NCBI RefSeq assembly: GCF_002261215.1
Contig: NZ_NEVS01000001.1
Coordinates: 992,001 to 1,056,000 of the forward strand
Direction: 5' to 3'
From: Bordetella genomosp. 11
GTDB taxonomy: Bacteria > Pseudomonadota > Gammaproteobacteria > Burkholderiales > Burkholderiaceae_B
Length of the DNA stretch: 64,000 bases
In this document: piece after piece, positions 45,378 to 54,263 of the stretch
Numbering within the stretch: position 1 is the stretch's first letter
Layout of the letters: the number at the start of each line of letters is the position of its first letter
The notes under the pieces: model-generated
The model's database searches: none
The model's input: only the letters and a program-made list of their open reading frames with translations
What the model was told of the DNA's origin: nothing
Position numbers and translations under genes: made by a program

Positions 45378-46271
45378 CTATGCCACGCCCTTGAAGTCGT
45401 GCATTTCCCGCAAAAAGCCCAGGAACAATTCCGCGCGGTGGCTGAGCGGCCGGGCGGCTTCCGTCACGGCGCAGCCGGCGTGCTGGAAAACCGGGCTGCC
45501 GCGCTGCAGCTTCAGCGCGAAACGCTTTTCGAGCAATTGGCCGTAATGGGTGGGCAGGATGCCCTGGTAGAAGCCGGTGGCCACCAGCGCCCCGACCGAA
45601 TCGAGTCCGCCGGCATCCGGCCCGCGCGTGTAGCGCCCCGAGCGCAGCGCCTGTTCCACGTAGGGATGGGCGCGATAGACCAGGGGCAGGGCGCGGCCGG
45701 CCTTCCTGTCGGCGATGCGGCCCGATACGTAGACGCGGTGCGTCTCGGTGTAGAGCGGCAGGTAGTTGAACTCGGGATCGTCGCGATAGCGGCCGCGGAT
45801 GGCAATGTCCACGCGCTGTTCGCGCAGCGCCTGGTTCAGGTCGGTGAACGACATGACGATGATCTCGGGCTGCACATTGGGCGCGTGCTGGCGCAGCCGG
45901 CCCAGGGCCTCCGGCAGTTTGCATTGCGGATGGGTCAGCGTGTGCTCGCCGATACCGATGGTCAGCGGACCGGACAGCACGCCATGCGCGGCATCGATTT
46001 CCGGCCGGATGCGCGATAGGGCGCGCAGCGCGCTGGAGGCCAGGTTCAGCGCCACCACGCCTTCCGGTGTCAGCTTGAAGCCGCCCGGCCCGCGCTCGCA
46101 CAGCTTGACGCCCAGGCGTTCTTCGACCTCGCGCACGTGGCGGCTGATCGATGCCTTGGTCATGTGCAGCTGTTTCTCGGCGGCGGCGAAGCCTCCGGCC
46201 TGGGCCGCGCTGCAGAACACGCGCAGCGAACGCAGGTCGCGTTCGTCGAAATCCAGTCTGACCATCGCCAT
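45378..46271 (-). CDS. LysR-family regulator divergent from the ureohydrolase cluster
   Basis: A 297-residue LysR regulator: DLRSLRVFCSAAQAGGFAAA and KQLHMTKASISRHVREVEER form the DNA-binding domain, and the effector domain follows from residue 95. It is divergent from, and 186 bp away from, the ureohydrolase/RidA/ABC/PrpD cluster, so it most likely controls that cluster in response to its substrate. The start could be ATG 46271 or ATG 46265. The intergenic region is AT-rich near 46330-46350 (ACAAAAAAATCATTTTTTAC). Confidence 0.9.
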   Translation of the reverse strand: MAMVRLDFDERDLRSLRVFCSAAQAGGFAAAEKQLHMTKASISRHVREVEERLGVKLCERGPGGFKLTPEGVVALNLASSALRALSRIRPEIDAAHGVLSGPLTIGIGEHTLTHPQCKLPEALGRLRQHAPNVQPEIIVMSFTDLNQALREQRVDIAIRGRYRDDPEFNYLPLYTETHRVYVSGRIADRKAGRALPLVYRAHPYVEQALRSGRYTRGPDAGGLDSVGALVATGFYQGILPTHYGQLLEKRFALKLQRGSPVFQHAGCAVTEAARPLSHRAELFLGFLREMHDFKGVA

Positions 46272-46457
46272 GCCCCGAAAAGGTGAGTCTTTCCGGAACG
46301 CGAAAGGTATCGGATTCCGAAACTATCCCGACAAAAAAATCATTTTTTACCAATAAGCGCGCCTCGTAAAGTGTCCTCATCTTCAGCGGCGCCGCCCCGG
46401 CGTGCCACGTTACCGGGGTGACGCTCCTTCTTTTCCTGCCGTGAAGGTGCCGTCTAC

Positions 46458-47420
46458 ATGGAAACCCTTACTGTCCCGCCGCGTACCGGACACAAGACCC
46501 TGCTCTATTCCGAGCTGGTTACCGATCTGGAGAACCTGCGCGCCGATATCGCGATACTCGGCATGCCTTTCGGGGCCGCCTATGGCCCGCACGCCTTCAC
46601 CAACGACCAGACCCGCGCGCCGCAAACCATCCGGAACCTGACCGATCGCCTGGTGCGCGCCCCCGAGCACTACGACTTCGATATCGACGGGCCGCTGCTG
46701 CAGGGTCGCACGGACATCCGGTTCGTCGACTGCGGCGACGTCCTGCCCGATCTTTCCAAGCCTGGCGACCACTACCGGCGCTGCGAACTGGCGGTGCGCC
46801 GGATCCTGGGCGGCGGCGGGTTGCCTATCGTGCTGGGCGGCGATCATGGCATCACGACCCCCGTGCTGCGCGGCTACGACGGGCACGGTCCCATCACCCT
46901 GGTCCATGTGGACGCCCACCTGGACTGGCGCGATGAAGTGAACGGCGTGCGCGACGGCTTGTCCAGCCCGATCCGGCGCGCTTCGGAAATGCCTTATGTG
47001 AAGCACATCGTGCAGATCGGCCTGCGCGCGCAGGGCAGCGGCCGGCCGGCCGATTACGAGGCCGCGCGGCGCTACGGGGCCGACCTGATCACCGCCTATG
47101 AGCTGCACGACGTCGGGATGCAGGCGGTGCTGGACCGCATTCCGGACGGCGGCAATTACTACCTGAGCATCGATGCCGACGGCATGGACGCGGCCGTCAT
47201 GCCGGCCGTGGACGGGCCCGCGCCCGGCGGCGTCACCTTCGTGCAGGCGCGCAAGCTGATACACGGCCTGGTCAAAAAGGGGCGCGTCGTCGGGATGGAC
47301 ATCGTGGAAATCCAGCCGTCCAAGGACAACGCCGCCATGCTGACCTGTGTCACCGCCGGCCGGCTGATCGTCAACCTGATCGGCGCCTCCATCCGCGCCG
47401 GCTATTTCGACCGCAAGTGA
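46458..47420 (+). CDS. Ureohydrolase (arginase/agmatinase-family) enzyme
   Basis: A 320-residue binuclear-metal hydrolase. GGDHG (127-131), DAHLD (152-156) and SIDADGMD (237-244) give the six metal ligands of the ureohydrolase family, which splits guanidino groups to urea and an amine. The third motif departs from the usual SIDID/SFDID and DPAFAPG: the middle Ile is Ala and the downstream Pro-Ala-Phe is AAVMPAV. The substrate is therefore hard to guess; agmatine, guanidinobutyrate, guanidine or a formimino compound are all possible. AAGGTG precedes the ATG. A RidA gene follows after 10 bp. An amino acid ABC importer in the same run suggests an imported cationic substrate. Confidence 0.87.
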   Translation: METLTVPPRTGHKTLLYSELVTDLENLRADIAILGMPFGAAYGPHAFTNDQTRAPQTIRNLTDRLVRAPEHYDFDIDGPLLQGRTDIRFVDCGDVLPDLSKPGDHYRRCELAVRRILGGGGLPIVLGGDHGITTPVLRGYDGHGPITLVHVDAHLDWRDEVNGVRDGLSSPIRRASEMPYVKHIVQIGLRAQGSGRPADYEAARRYGADLITAYELHDVGMQAVLDRIPDGGNYYLSIDADGMDAAVMPAVDGPAPGGVTFVQARKLIHGLVKKGRVVGMDIVEIQPSKDNAAMLTCVTAGRLIVNLIGASIRAGYFDRK

Positions 47421-47430
47421 GAAGCGACCC

Positions 47431-47844
47431 ATGGCACACACACGCATCCGTAAATTCAATACCCGCGCGACCTATCCGGAACAGAAGCTGGACAACGACC
47501 TCTGCCAGGCGGTGGTGGCACGCGGCACCTTCGTCTTCCTGCGCGGCCAGATCGGCCAGAACCTGGATACCTCGGAGTCCGTGTGCATCGGCGACGTGGC
47601 GGGACAGGCCGAGCAGGCGATGAAGAATATCGACATGCTGCTCAAGGAAGCCGGCAGCAAGCTGGACCACATCTGCAAGCTGACCATCTACATCTCCGAC
47701 CCGCGCTATCGCGAGGATGTCTACCGCGTGGTGGGCCGCTGGCTGAAAGGCGTGTTTCCCGTGTCCACGGGCATCGTGGTTAGCGCCTTCGCGCGTCCCG
47801 AGTACATGGTGGAGGTGGACGCGACGGCGGTTATCCCCGATTGA
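47431..47844 (+). CDS. RidA/YjgF-family protein
   Basis: A 137-residue RidA-superfamily protein (DTSESVCIGDVAGQAEQAMK, EAGSKLDHICKLTIYISDPR, STGIVVSAFARPEYMVEVDA). RidA proteins hydrolyse enamine/imine intermediates made by PLP enzymes. The Arg that anchors the substrate carboxylate in true RidA, before the last strand, appears as the Arg in ARPEYMVEV. It starts 10 bp after the ureohydrolase gene, in an operon. The pathway therefore probably produces an unstable imine or enamine. Confidence 0.9.
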   Translation: MAHTRIRKFNTRATYPEQKLDNDLCQAVVARGTFVFLRGQIGQNLDTSESVCIGDVAGQAEQAMKNIDMLLKEAGSKLDHICKLTIYISDPRYREDVYRVVGRWLKGVFPVSTGIVVSAFARPEYMVEVDATAVIPD

Positions 47845-47932
47845 CTTTCCAGGTCGGTAATCCGATAACGGCGTGCCGGTCCTGCCGGCGCGCTGTCCGC
47901 GAAGAACATAACAACGCAGCCTTTCAAGGCGG

Positions 47933-48050
47933 GCCGCATCGACCGACGATCGATGCGGCCAGGCCGCGAGATATCGATGCCGCTGGGAGCAGGCGGAGCG
48001 ACGCGGGTGTGTCTCGTCCCTGTTCATGGACGAGGCCACGCAGGCCTTTT
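47933..48050. promoter_or_regulatory. Structured intergenic region between ridA-like and binding-protein genes
   Basis: GGCCGCATCGA (47933-47943) pairs perfectly with TCGATGCGGCC (47951-47961) around a 7-base loop. A second stem, CTCGTCC (48013-48019) with GGACGAG (48028-48034), overlaps by one base a small GGCC hairpin that ends in four T (48034-48050). The 260-bp gap precedes the importer binding-protein gene. It may be a partial terminator, an attenuator or a structured leader; I do not recognise a known riboswitch. Confidence 0.4.
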
Positions 48051-48104
48051 GTTGACGTGCTTTTTGTCCTGCTCCGGCAGATCTCTTCTTCGTAAGGAAG
48101 CGGT

Positions 48105-48890
48105 ATGAAACTAAAACTCCTCGCCATGGCCGCCATCGGCTTCGCCGCATCCCTGTCGGCGCTGACCGCGTCCGCCCAGGATGCCTTGTCCACCATCATG
48201 GCCCGCAAATCGATACGCGTGGCCGTCCCCACGGACTACCCGCCCTTCGGCTTCGTGGGCAACGATATGCAGCCGCAGGGCATGGATATCGATATGGCCC
48301 GCCTGATCGCCAGCAAGCTGGGCGTGAAGCTGGAGCTGGTGCCCGTCACCGCGCCCAACCGCGTGGCCTATCTGCAAACGAAAAAGACCGACCTGACGAT
48401 TTCCTCGCTGGGCAAGACGGCGGAGCGCGCCAAGGTGATCGATTTCAGCATCGCTTACTCGCCTTTTTTCGATGCGGTGTTCGGCGCCAAGGGCCTCAAG
48501 GCCAATAGCTACGAAGACCTGAAGGGCAAGGTGATATCCGTGACGCGCGGATCGATGCAGGACGAGGAATTGCAGCGGCTGGCGCCGGGCGCGGAGGTCA
48601 AGCGCTTCGAGGATAACAACAGCACCATCGCGGCTTTCCTTTCGGGCCAGACGCAGCTGTTCGCCAGCGGTACCGCGGTCGCTTCGGCAATCCAGCAGAA
48701 AAACCCGTCCGCCGATCTGGAACTGAAGGTCGTCCTGGCGAACGCGCCCTGTTATGTCGGCGTGGGCAAGGGGGAAACGCAACTGCTGGACAAGGTGAAC
48801 GCGGTGATCCGCCAGGCCCGGCAGGACGGCACCATCGATAACCTGTCGCGCAAGTGGCTGGGCGCGCCGGCGGGCGAGCTGCCGGACTGA
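48105..48890 (+). CDS. Polar amino acid ABC transporter substrate-binding protein
   Basis: A 261-residue periplasmic protein of binding-protein family 3, with a Sec signal (MKLKLLAMAAIGFAASLSAL, cleavage near ASAQD) and AAGGAA before the ATG. IRVAVPTDYPPFGFVGNDMQ, GMDIDMARLIASKLGVKLEL and LTISSLGKTAERAKVIDFS are typical. The ligand is probably an amino acid or related amine. Its membrane partners are the permeases at 50484 and 51169 and the ATPase at 51841; a PrpD-family gene is inserted between. Confidence 0.93.
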   Translation: MKLKLLAMAAIGFAASLSALTASAQDALSTIMARKSIRVAVPTDYPPFGFVGNDMQPQGMDIDMARLIASKLGVKLELVPVTAPNRVAYLQTKKTDLTISSLGKTAERAKVIDFSIAYSPFFDAVFGAKGLKANSYEDLKGKVISVTRGSMQDEELQRLAPGAEVKRFEDNNSTIAAFLSGQTQLFASGTAVASAIQQKNPSADLELKVVLANAPCYVGVGKGETQLLDKVNAVIRQARQDGTIDNLSRKWLGAPAGELPD

Positions 48891-49074
48891 CGTCGTCCGG
48901 CCGTTGCCGCAACGATATCGCCCGGCGGCTTGCCGGGTAGCAGGACCAGCGGGTCCGCCGCCACCGATAAGGCGGCGCCCGCCGGCACGCGCGGCCAGGG
49001 CCCGTCAGCCCTGGCCGGCACATGCTTCCGCGGGGGCGTGGCGCGGGCCGCCGGATGTACAAGGGGAACACGTG

Positions 49075-50463
49075 ATGCAACCGGAACAGGATGCGAGCGC
49101 GCACATCGCGCGCTGGGTGGCGACGCTGCGGCCCGATGCGATGCCGCCGGCCGTGCGCGCCCGCGCGCGGGCCTGCCTGCTCGACACCGTGGGCGTGGCG
49201 CTGGCCGGTTCGGCCACGGCGGCGGCGCGGTATGCCCGCGCCCTGGCCGACGAGACTTCGGCGCAGGGCGCCTGTACCGCGCTGGGCAGCGCGCGGCGTT
49301 ACGACGCATGCGCGGCCGCCTTCGTCAACGGCACGGCCGCCCATGCGCAGGATTTCGACGACAACTGCTACGCCGGCTTCGTCCACGGCTCGGCCGCCAT
49401 TGTTCCCGCGGTGCTGTCCGTGGGTGAACGGCAGGACGCCACGGGCGCCGACGCGGTCAGTGCCTGCGTGGCGGGCGCCGAGTGCGAATACGCGGTGGGT
49501 GCCGCCACGCGGTCGCGGCTGTATGAGCGCGGCTGGTGGACGACGGGCGTGCTGGGGCCGATCGGCGCCAGCATGGCGGCGGCCTGGCTGCTGCGGCTGG
49601 ACGAGTCGCGCACGCACGCGGCGCTGGGGTTGGCGATTGCCGGCGCCGGCGGCATGAAGGCGTGCTTCGGCTCGGATGCCAAACCGCTGGGCGCGGGGCA
49701 CGCGGCGCGGGCCGGCGTCGCCTGCGCGCTGCTGGCATTGCATGGCGCCTCCGGTCCCCGGCAGGCGCTGGAAGGCGCCAACGGCCTGGCCGACCTGTTC
49801 AACGAGGGCATTTTCGACGAGGATCGCATCGGCGCCCTGGGGCGGCACTGGTACCTGGAGCAGCCCGGTGTGGACGTGAAGCGAATTCCGGTTTGCCTAT
49901 CCTCGCACGCCGCGGCCGACGCGGTCGCGGAGCTGGCGGCCGAGCATGGCGTGTCGGCGGACGATGTCGAGGAAGTCCTCTGCGATGTGCCGCCCATCGT
50001 CCTGGCCAATCTGAAGTACGACGCGCCCGCGTCGCCGCGCGAGGCGCAGTTCAGCATGCCCTTCGCCATCGCGGTCACCTTGCTGCACGGCAAGGTGGCG
50101 CTGCGCCATCTGTCCGGCGATGTCCTGGCGGATCCGGGCCTGCGGGCCCTGATGGCACGTATCCGGCAGTACAGCGGCGAGCGCTGGCGGGATGACCGCC
50201 TGCGCGAGCGCGCGCCGGAAGGCGCGGCCGTGCATCTGCGCCTGCGCGATGGCCGGACGCTGGAGCGATTCCGCGCCGTCGCGCGCGGCGGCGCCGCCGA
50301 TCCCCTTTCCGACGACGACCTGGCCGGCAAGTTCGGCGAATGCGCCGGCCCGGTACTGGGCGCTTCCCGCGCCGCCGGCCTGCTGGCGGGCTTGCGGGAG
50401 GTCGATGGCGCCACGCCGTTGCGCCACATACTGCGGGGCGCCGCCGGCGCCTCGACCGCCTGA
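49075..50463 (+). CDS. MmgE/PrpD-family protein
   Basis: A 462-residue protein of the 2-methylcitrate dehydratase (PrpD) superfamily. CLLDTVGVALAGSATAAARY, AAAFVNGTAAHAQDFDDNCY, GFVHGSAAIVPAVLSVGE, AAHAQ-type His and Asp residues, and KRIPVCLSSHAAADAVAELA are characteristic. Members dehydrate hydroxyacids or act as isomerases (for example iminodisuccinate epimerase and cis-aconitate decarboxylase). I start at ATG 49075 with AGGGGA upstream; the frame is open from 48904. Its position inside an importer operon, near RidA and ureohydrolase genes, points to catabolism of the imported compound rather than propionate use. Confidence 0.87.
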   Translation: MQPEQDASAHIARWVATLRPDAMPPAVRARARACLLDTVGVALAGSATAAARYARALADETSAQGACTALGSARRYDACAAAFVNGTAAHAQDFDDNCYAGFVHGSAAIVPAVLSVGERQDATGADAVSACVAGAECEYAVGAATRSRLYERGWWTTGVLGPIGASMAAAWLLRLDESRTHAALGLAIAGAGGMKACFGSDAKPLGAGHAARAGVACALLALHGASGPRQALEGANGLADLFNEGIFDEDRIGALGRHWYLEQPGVDVKRIPVCLSSHAAADAVAELAAEHGVSADDVEEVLCDVPPIVLANLKYDAPASPREAQFSMPFAIAVTLLHGKVALRHLSGDVLADPGLRALMARIRQYSGERWRDDRLRERAPEGAAVHLRLRDGRTLERFRAVARGGAADPLSDDDLAGKFGECAGPVLGASRAAGLLAGLREVDGATPLRHILRGAAGASTA

Positions 50464-50483
50464 GCCGACCGAGAGCGATATCG

Positions 50484-51155
50484 ATGCTGCAATTTTCCGA
50501 TGTGCTGGCCGCCTGGCCCATGTTCCTGGGCGGGCTGGGCTTTACCGTATTCCTGACTGTGGTCTCGTGCACGCTGGGCACGCTGCTGGGCATCGCGTGC
50601 GCGGGCGCGCGGCTGTACGGAGGGCGCATTACGCGCGGCATCGTGGCCTGCTATGTGGAGTTCTTCCGCAACACCCCTTTCCTGGCGCAGATTTTTTTCA
50701 TTTTCTTCGGCCTGCCCTCCGTCGGCCTGAAGCTGGGAAGCACCAGCGCGGCATTGCTGTCCTTGACGCTGAACCTGGGCGCCTATGCCTGCGAAATCGT
50801 GCGCGCCGGCATCGAGGCCACGCCGCGCGGGCAGATCGAAGCCGCCGAATCGCTGGCGCTGAACGGCTGGCAGATATTTACCCGCGTGATCGTGCCGCCG
50901 GCCCTGGGGCGCATCTGGCCCGGGCTGACCAGCCAGCTGGTCATCATGATGCTGGCCTCCGCGCTGTGCAGCCAGATATCGACCGCGGAGCTTTCCTACG
51001 TCGCCAACTTCATCGCCGGCAAGACCTTCCGCAATTTCGAGTCGTACATCGTCGTGACCCTGGCCTATCTGGTGTTGGCCATCGCCCTGCGGACGCTGCT
51101 GGCCTGGCTGGGCCCGCGCTTCATCTTCGGCCGCTTGCCGCATCCATCCGCGTGA
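50484..51155 (+). CDS. Polar amino acid ABC transporter permease 1
   Basis: A 223-residue HisM/HisQ-type permease with about five membrane segments. The start FLGGLGFTVFLTVVSCTLGT and YVEFFRNTPFLAQIFFIFFG are family signatures, and YACEIVRAGIEATPRGQIEA is the EAA loop that couples to the ATPase. Start ATG 50484 has GAGAG upstream and lies 20 bp after the PrpD-type gene. It pairs with permease 2 to form the channel. Confidence 0.92.
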   Translation: MLQFSDVLAAWPMFLGGLGFTVFLTVVSCTLGTLLGIACAGARLYGGRITRGIVACYVEFFRNTPFLAQIFFIFFGLPSVGLKLGSTSAALLSLTLNLGAYACEIVRAGIEATPRGQIEAAESLALNGWQIFTRVIVPPALGRIWPGLTSQLVIMMLASALCSQISTAELSYVANFIAGKTFRNFESYIVVTLAYLVLAIALRTLLAWLGPRFIFGRLPHPSA

Positions 51156-51168
51156 ACAGGAGCCGGTC

Positions 51169-51819
51169 ATGAATACCTTTTCCAATTGGGACATCATCCG
51201 CAACCTGCTGCTGGCCGTGCCCTGGACGCTGGCGCTGTCGGCCATCGCTTTCATCGGCGGCTCGCTGCTGGCGGTGGCGATGCTGGTGGCGCGGCTGTGG
51301 AAGCCGGCGACGCTGGGCCGGCTGGTCGGCTGGTACGTGCAATTGTTCCAGGGCACGCCGCTGCTGATGCAGCTATTCCTGGCTTATTTCGGCCTGGCGC
51401 TGGTGGGTATCGATACCACGCCGCTGATGGCGGCGACGGTATGCCTGATCCTTTACGCCTGCGCCTATCTGACAGAGACCTGGTACGGCTGCGTGCGGTC
51501 GATTCCGGCGGGCCAGTGGGAGGCATCGGCCAGCCTGGCGCTGAACCTGCGCGAGCAGCTGGTGCACGTCATTTTCCCGCAGACCTTCCGCATGTCCGTG
51601 CCGCCCACCGTGGGCCTGCTGGTGCAGATCGTGAAGAACACCTCGCTGGCATCGGTGGTGGGCTTCGTGGAATTGACACGTGCCGGGCAGATGATCGCCA
51701 ACGTCACCTATGCGCCTTTCCTGGTGTACGGCCTGGTATCGCTGATTTACTTCGCGATTTGTTTTCCCTGTTCGCTTCTGGGCCGGCGCCTGGAAAGACG
51801 GACGCGTATCCAGTACTGA
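51169..51819 (+). CDS. Polar amino acid ABC transporter permease 2
   Basis: A 216-residue HisM/HisQ-type permease. VPWTLALSAIAFIGGSLLAV, YVQLFQGTPLLMQLFLAYFG and the EAA loop AYLTETWYGCVRSIPAGQWE are diagnostic. AGGAG precedes the start, 13 bp after permease 1. The ATPase gene begins 21 bp after its stop, so the three form one transcript. Confidence 0.92.
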   Translation: MNTFSNWDIIRNLLLAVPWTLALSAIAFIGGSLLAVAMLVARLWKPATLGRLVGWYVQLFQGTPLLMQLFLAYFGLALVGIDTTPLMAATVCLILYACAYLTETWYGCVRSIPAGQWEASASLALNLREQLVHVIFPQTFRMSVPPTVGLLVQIVKNTSLASVVGFVELTRAGQMIANVTYAPFLVYGLVSLIYFAICFPCSLLGRRLERRTRIQY

Positions 51820-51840
51820 AACCGAAAAAGGAAGCCCGCC

Positions 51841-52614
51841 ATGCCCGGCAACGATATCAGCCGCGACCGCAACGCCTGCCTGGTGGATATCAAGGGGCTG
51901 CGCAAATGTTTCGGCGACCAGGAAGTCCTGAAGGGCATCGACCTGTGCGTGCGGCGCAGCGAGGTCGTATCCATCATCGGCCGCAGCGGTTCGGGGAAAA
52001 GCACCTTGCTGCGCTGTATCAACGGCCTGGAGCGTTTCGACGCCGGCAGCCTGACGGTCGGCGGATATGCCTTGCGGCATGGCGACGCTCACGCGATGCG
52101 GGAACTGCGGCAGAACGTCGGCATGGTGTTCCAGCAGTTCAATCTGTTTCCCACGATGAGCGCGGGCCGCAACATCATGCTGGCGCCGCGCCTGGTGCGC
52201 AAGCTGCCCGAGGCCGATGCGCGCAGGCTGGCGGAGTCCCTGCTCGAGCGTGTCGGCCTGGCGGGCCGTTTCGACAGCGCGCCGCACCAGCTCTCCGGTG
52301 GCCAGCAGCAGCGGGTGGCCATCGCCCGTGCCTTGGCGATGAACCCGGAAGTCGTGCTGTGCGACGAGATGACCTCGGCCCTGGACCCGGAACTGGTGGG
52401 TGAAGTGCTGCAGGTGATCGAAAAGCTGGCGCGCGAAGGGTCCACGCTGATCATCGTGACGCACGAAATGGGCTTCGCCCGCAAGGTCAGCGACCGGGTC
52501 ATTTTCATGCACCAGGGCCGGGTGCACGAGGAGGGACCGCCGGAGCAGATCTTCGATTGCCCGCGCACGCCGGAACTGCGCAGCTTCTTGTCCCTCCCAG
52601 CGGAACGAGCCTAG
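51841..52614 (+). CDS. Polar amino acid ABC transporter ATPase
   Basis: A 257-residue ATPase of the GlnQ/HisP type. Walker [17 protein letters not shown]-loop [19 protein letters not shown], signature [19 protein letters not shown], Walker [16 protein letters not shown] and the His of [13 protein letters not shown] are all intact. AAAAGGAAG precedes the ATG. Its stop codon overlaps by four bases (52611-52614) the stop codon of the MFS gene on the other strand, so no terminator separates the two. Confidence 0.94.
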   Translation: MPGNDISRDRNACLVDIKGLRKCFGDQEVLKGIDLCVRRSEVVSIIGRSGSGKSTLLRCINGLERFDAGSLTVGGYALRHGDAHAMRELRQNVGMVFQQFNLFPTMSAGRNIMLAPRLVRKLPEADARRLAESLLERVGLAGRFDSAPHQLSGGQQQRVAIARALAMNPEVVLCDEMTSALDPELVGEVLQVIEKLAREGSTLIIVTHEMGFARKVSDRVIFMHQGRVHEEGPPEQIFDCPRTPELRSFLSLPAERA

Positions 52615-53999
52615 CGGGCTCGCGAGCGCCGGCGCAGCACCGCCAGTTGCACCGCGGCCATCAGCGCCAGCTGGATCGCCACGACGAAGAAGGGGGTGCG
52701 GTAACTCCCGGTCAGCGTGACCAGTATCGAGAACATCGAAGGCCCGACGAAATAACCCAGGAAAGAGACCAGCACCGAGGCTGACGTCGCTTCCACGATT
52801 TTTTCCGGCGGCGAAAGCCGGGCGATCTCGGCGAGGTAGATGCCGTTCCAGCTGGCGGCGAAAAAGCCCGCCGCGCCGGCGGCCGTCCCGGCCAGCAGCA
52901 GCGACGGCGATGCTGGCAGCAGCGCGTAGGCCGCCACCAGCGCGGCGGCGATGAAGGCCTGGATCGTCAGGTTGTAGGCGGGGCGGCCGGTGCGATCGGC
53001 CAGCCAGCCCAGGAAGATGCGCGCGAAGACGCCGGCGAACTGCATGCAGGCGTAGGCAATGCCGGCGGTCGCCAGCGGCATGCCGCGCGCGGTGACCAGA
53101 TACGTGACCGAAAACGAGAACAGCGACCCCTGCACGATGGCGAACGAAAAGGCCAGGGCGGAGACCGTCAGCAGCGACGGCGCGGCGCGCAGCACGCGAT
53201 AGGGCGTCAGGAAGGCGCGCGGATGGATCAGCGCCTTCACGTGTATCGACCGGTGCGGATCGCGTTCGGTATCCAGCCGCTGGCGTGCCGGCGCGATCAC
53301 GCAGGCGGCGGCGATGCCGATGGCCATGGATATCAGCATGGCGCCTTCCCAGCCCCAGGCGGCCGCCGCCGGGGCCAGGATCAGGCCGGCGCAGGCCGCG
53401 CCCGCCGGCGCGCCGGCCTGCTTGATGGAGAAAATCAGCGTGCGATGCCGTGGCGGCGCGGTCGCCGCCAGGATGCGGCTGCCCGCCGGCGGCGAGGGAC
53501 CGTAGCCGACGCCCATCAGGATGGCGCCGACGATCAGCAGCGGCCAGTAGCCGGTGGCCGCCAGGCCCAGGCCGAAGACGGCCAGCAGGGCGCCGGCCTG
53601 CAGCATGCGCACCGGGCCCAGCCGCGCCAGCAGCGGCGCGCCGAACAGCAGGAACAGGACGGTGCCCAGCGAATTCAGCGAGGACAGATTGCCGACCCGT
53701 TCCGGCGAGAGGCCGGCGCCGGCCGTGAGCAGCGGCGCGATCACGGGCAGGCTTTGGTCGAGGAAGGAGGCCACGGTTTGCATGCCCAGCGTGGTGGACA
53801 GCGCCAGCACCCACAGCGGAACGCCGCCGGCCGCGCCGGCAAGGGGCACGTCCGACGGCCCGGCGGCGGGCGGGATCCCTTGGGATCGTGCGGCATCCGA
53901 TGCATCCGAGCCGGCGCCTGCGTGGCGGGACGTCGGCGCGTCGGCGTCCCGGGGATCCGGCGAAGGCGGAGACGGCGGCGTGTCTTTCATGGCGGGCAT
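52611..53999 (-). CDS. MFS transporter, convergent with the amino acid importer
   Basis: An MFS transporter of about 462 residues with twelve hydrophobic segments after a Pro/Ser/Ala-rich N-terminal leader of about 55 residues. [58 protein letters not shown] and [20 protein letters not shown] show the MFS loops. The [10 protein letters not shown] segment resembles the nitrate/cyanate and oxalate-type branches. The start is uncertain: 53999 is used, but 54047 and 54062 are in frame and none has a good ribosome site. Substrate unknown. Its 3' end overlaps the importer ATPase stop. Confidence 0.8.
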   Translation of the reverse strand: MPAMKDTPPSPPSPDPRDADAPTSRHAGAGSDASDAARSQGIPPAAGPSDVPLAGAAGGVPLWVLALSTTLGMQTVASFLDQSLPVIAPLLTAGAGLSPERVGNLSSLNSLGTVLFLLFGAPLLARLGPVRMLQAGALLAVFGLGLAATGYWPLLIVGAILMGVGYGPSPPAGSRILAATAPPRHRTLIFSIKQAGAPAGAACAGLILAPAAAAWGWEGAMLISMAIGIAAACVIAPARQRLDTERDPHRSIHVKALIHPRAFLTPYRVLRAAPSLLTVSALAFSFAIVQGSLFSFSVTYLVTARGMPLATAGIAYACMQFAGVFARIFLGWLADRTGRPAYNLTIQAFIAAALVAAYALLPASPSLLLAGTAAGAAGFFAASWNGIYLAEIARLSPPEKIVEATSASVLVSFLGYFVGPSMFSILVTLTGSYRTPFFVVAIQLALMAAVQLAVLRRRSRAR

Positions 54000-54263
54000 G
54001 GCGTCCAGGTGCGCAAGCCGCGGGCGGCGGTTCGCATCGCGCGACATGGTAACGCGTGTCATCGCGGGCGCGTTGCCGGTGCCTGCTCAACCGCCGGGAC
54101 GCCCTTGGGGCGCGCCCGCGGACGGCGCGCGCCGGACCTGAACAAAATTTCGTTCTGAACCATACAAAACCGAGGCATTCCTCAGGTCCGGCCATCAATA
54201 ATGGTCGTCGGCCGGACGCCGACTGCGCGATCGGGCCATCAAAAACACAACGGAGACAAACGC

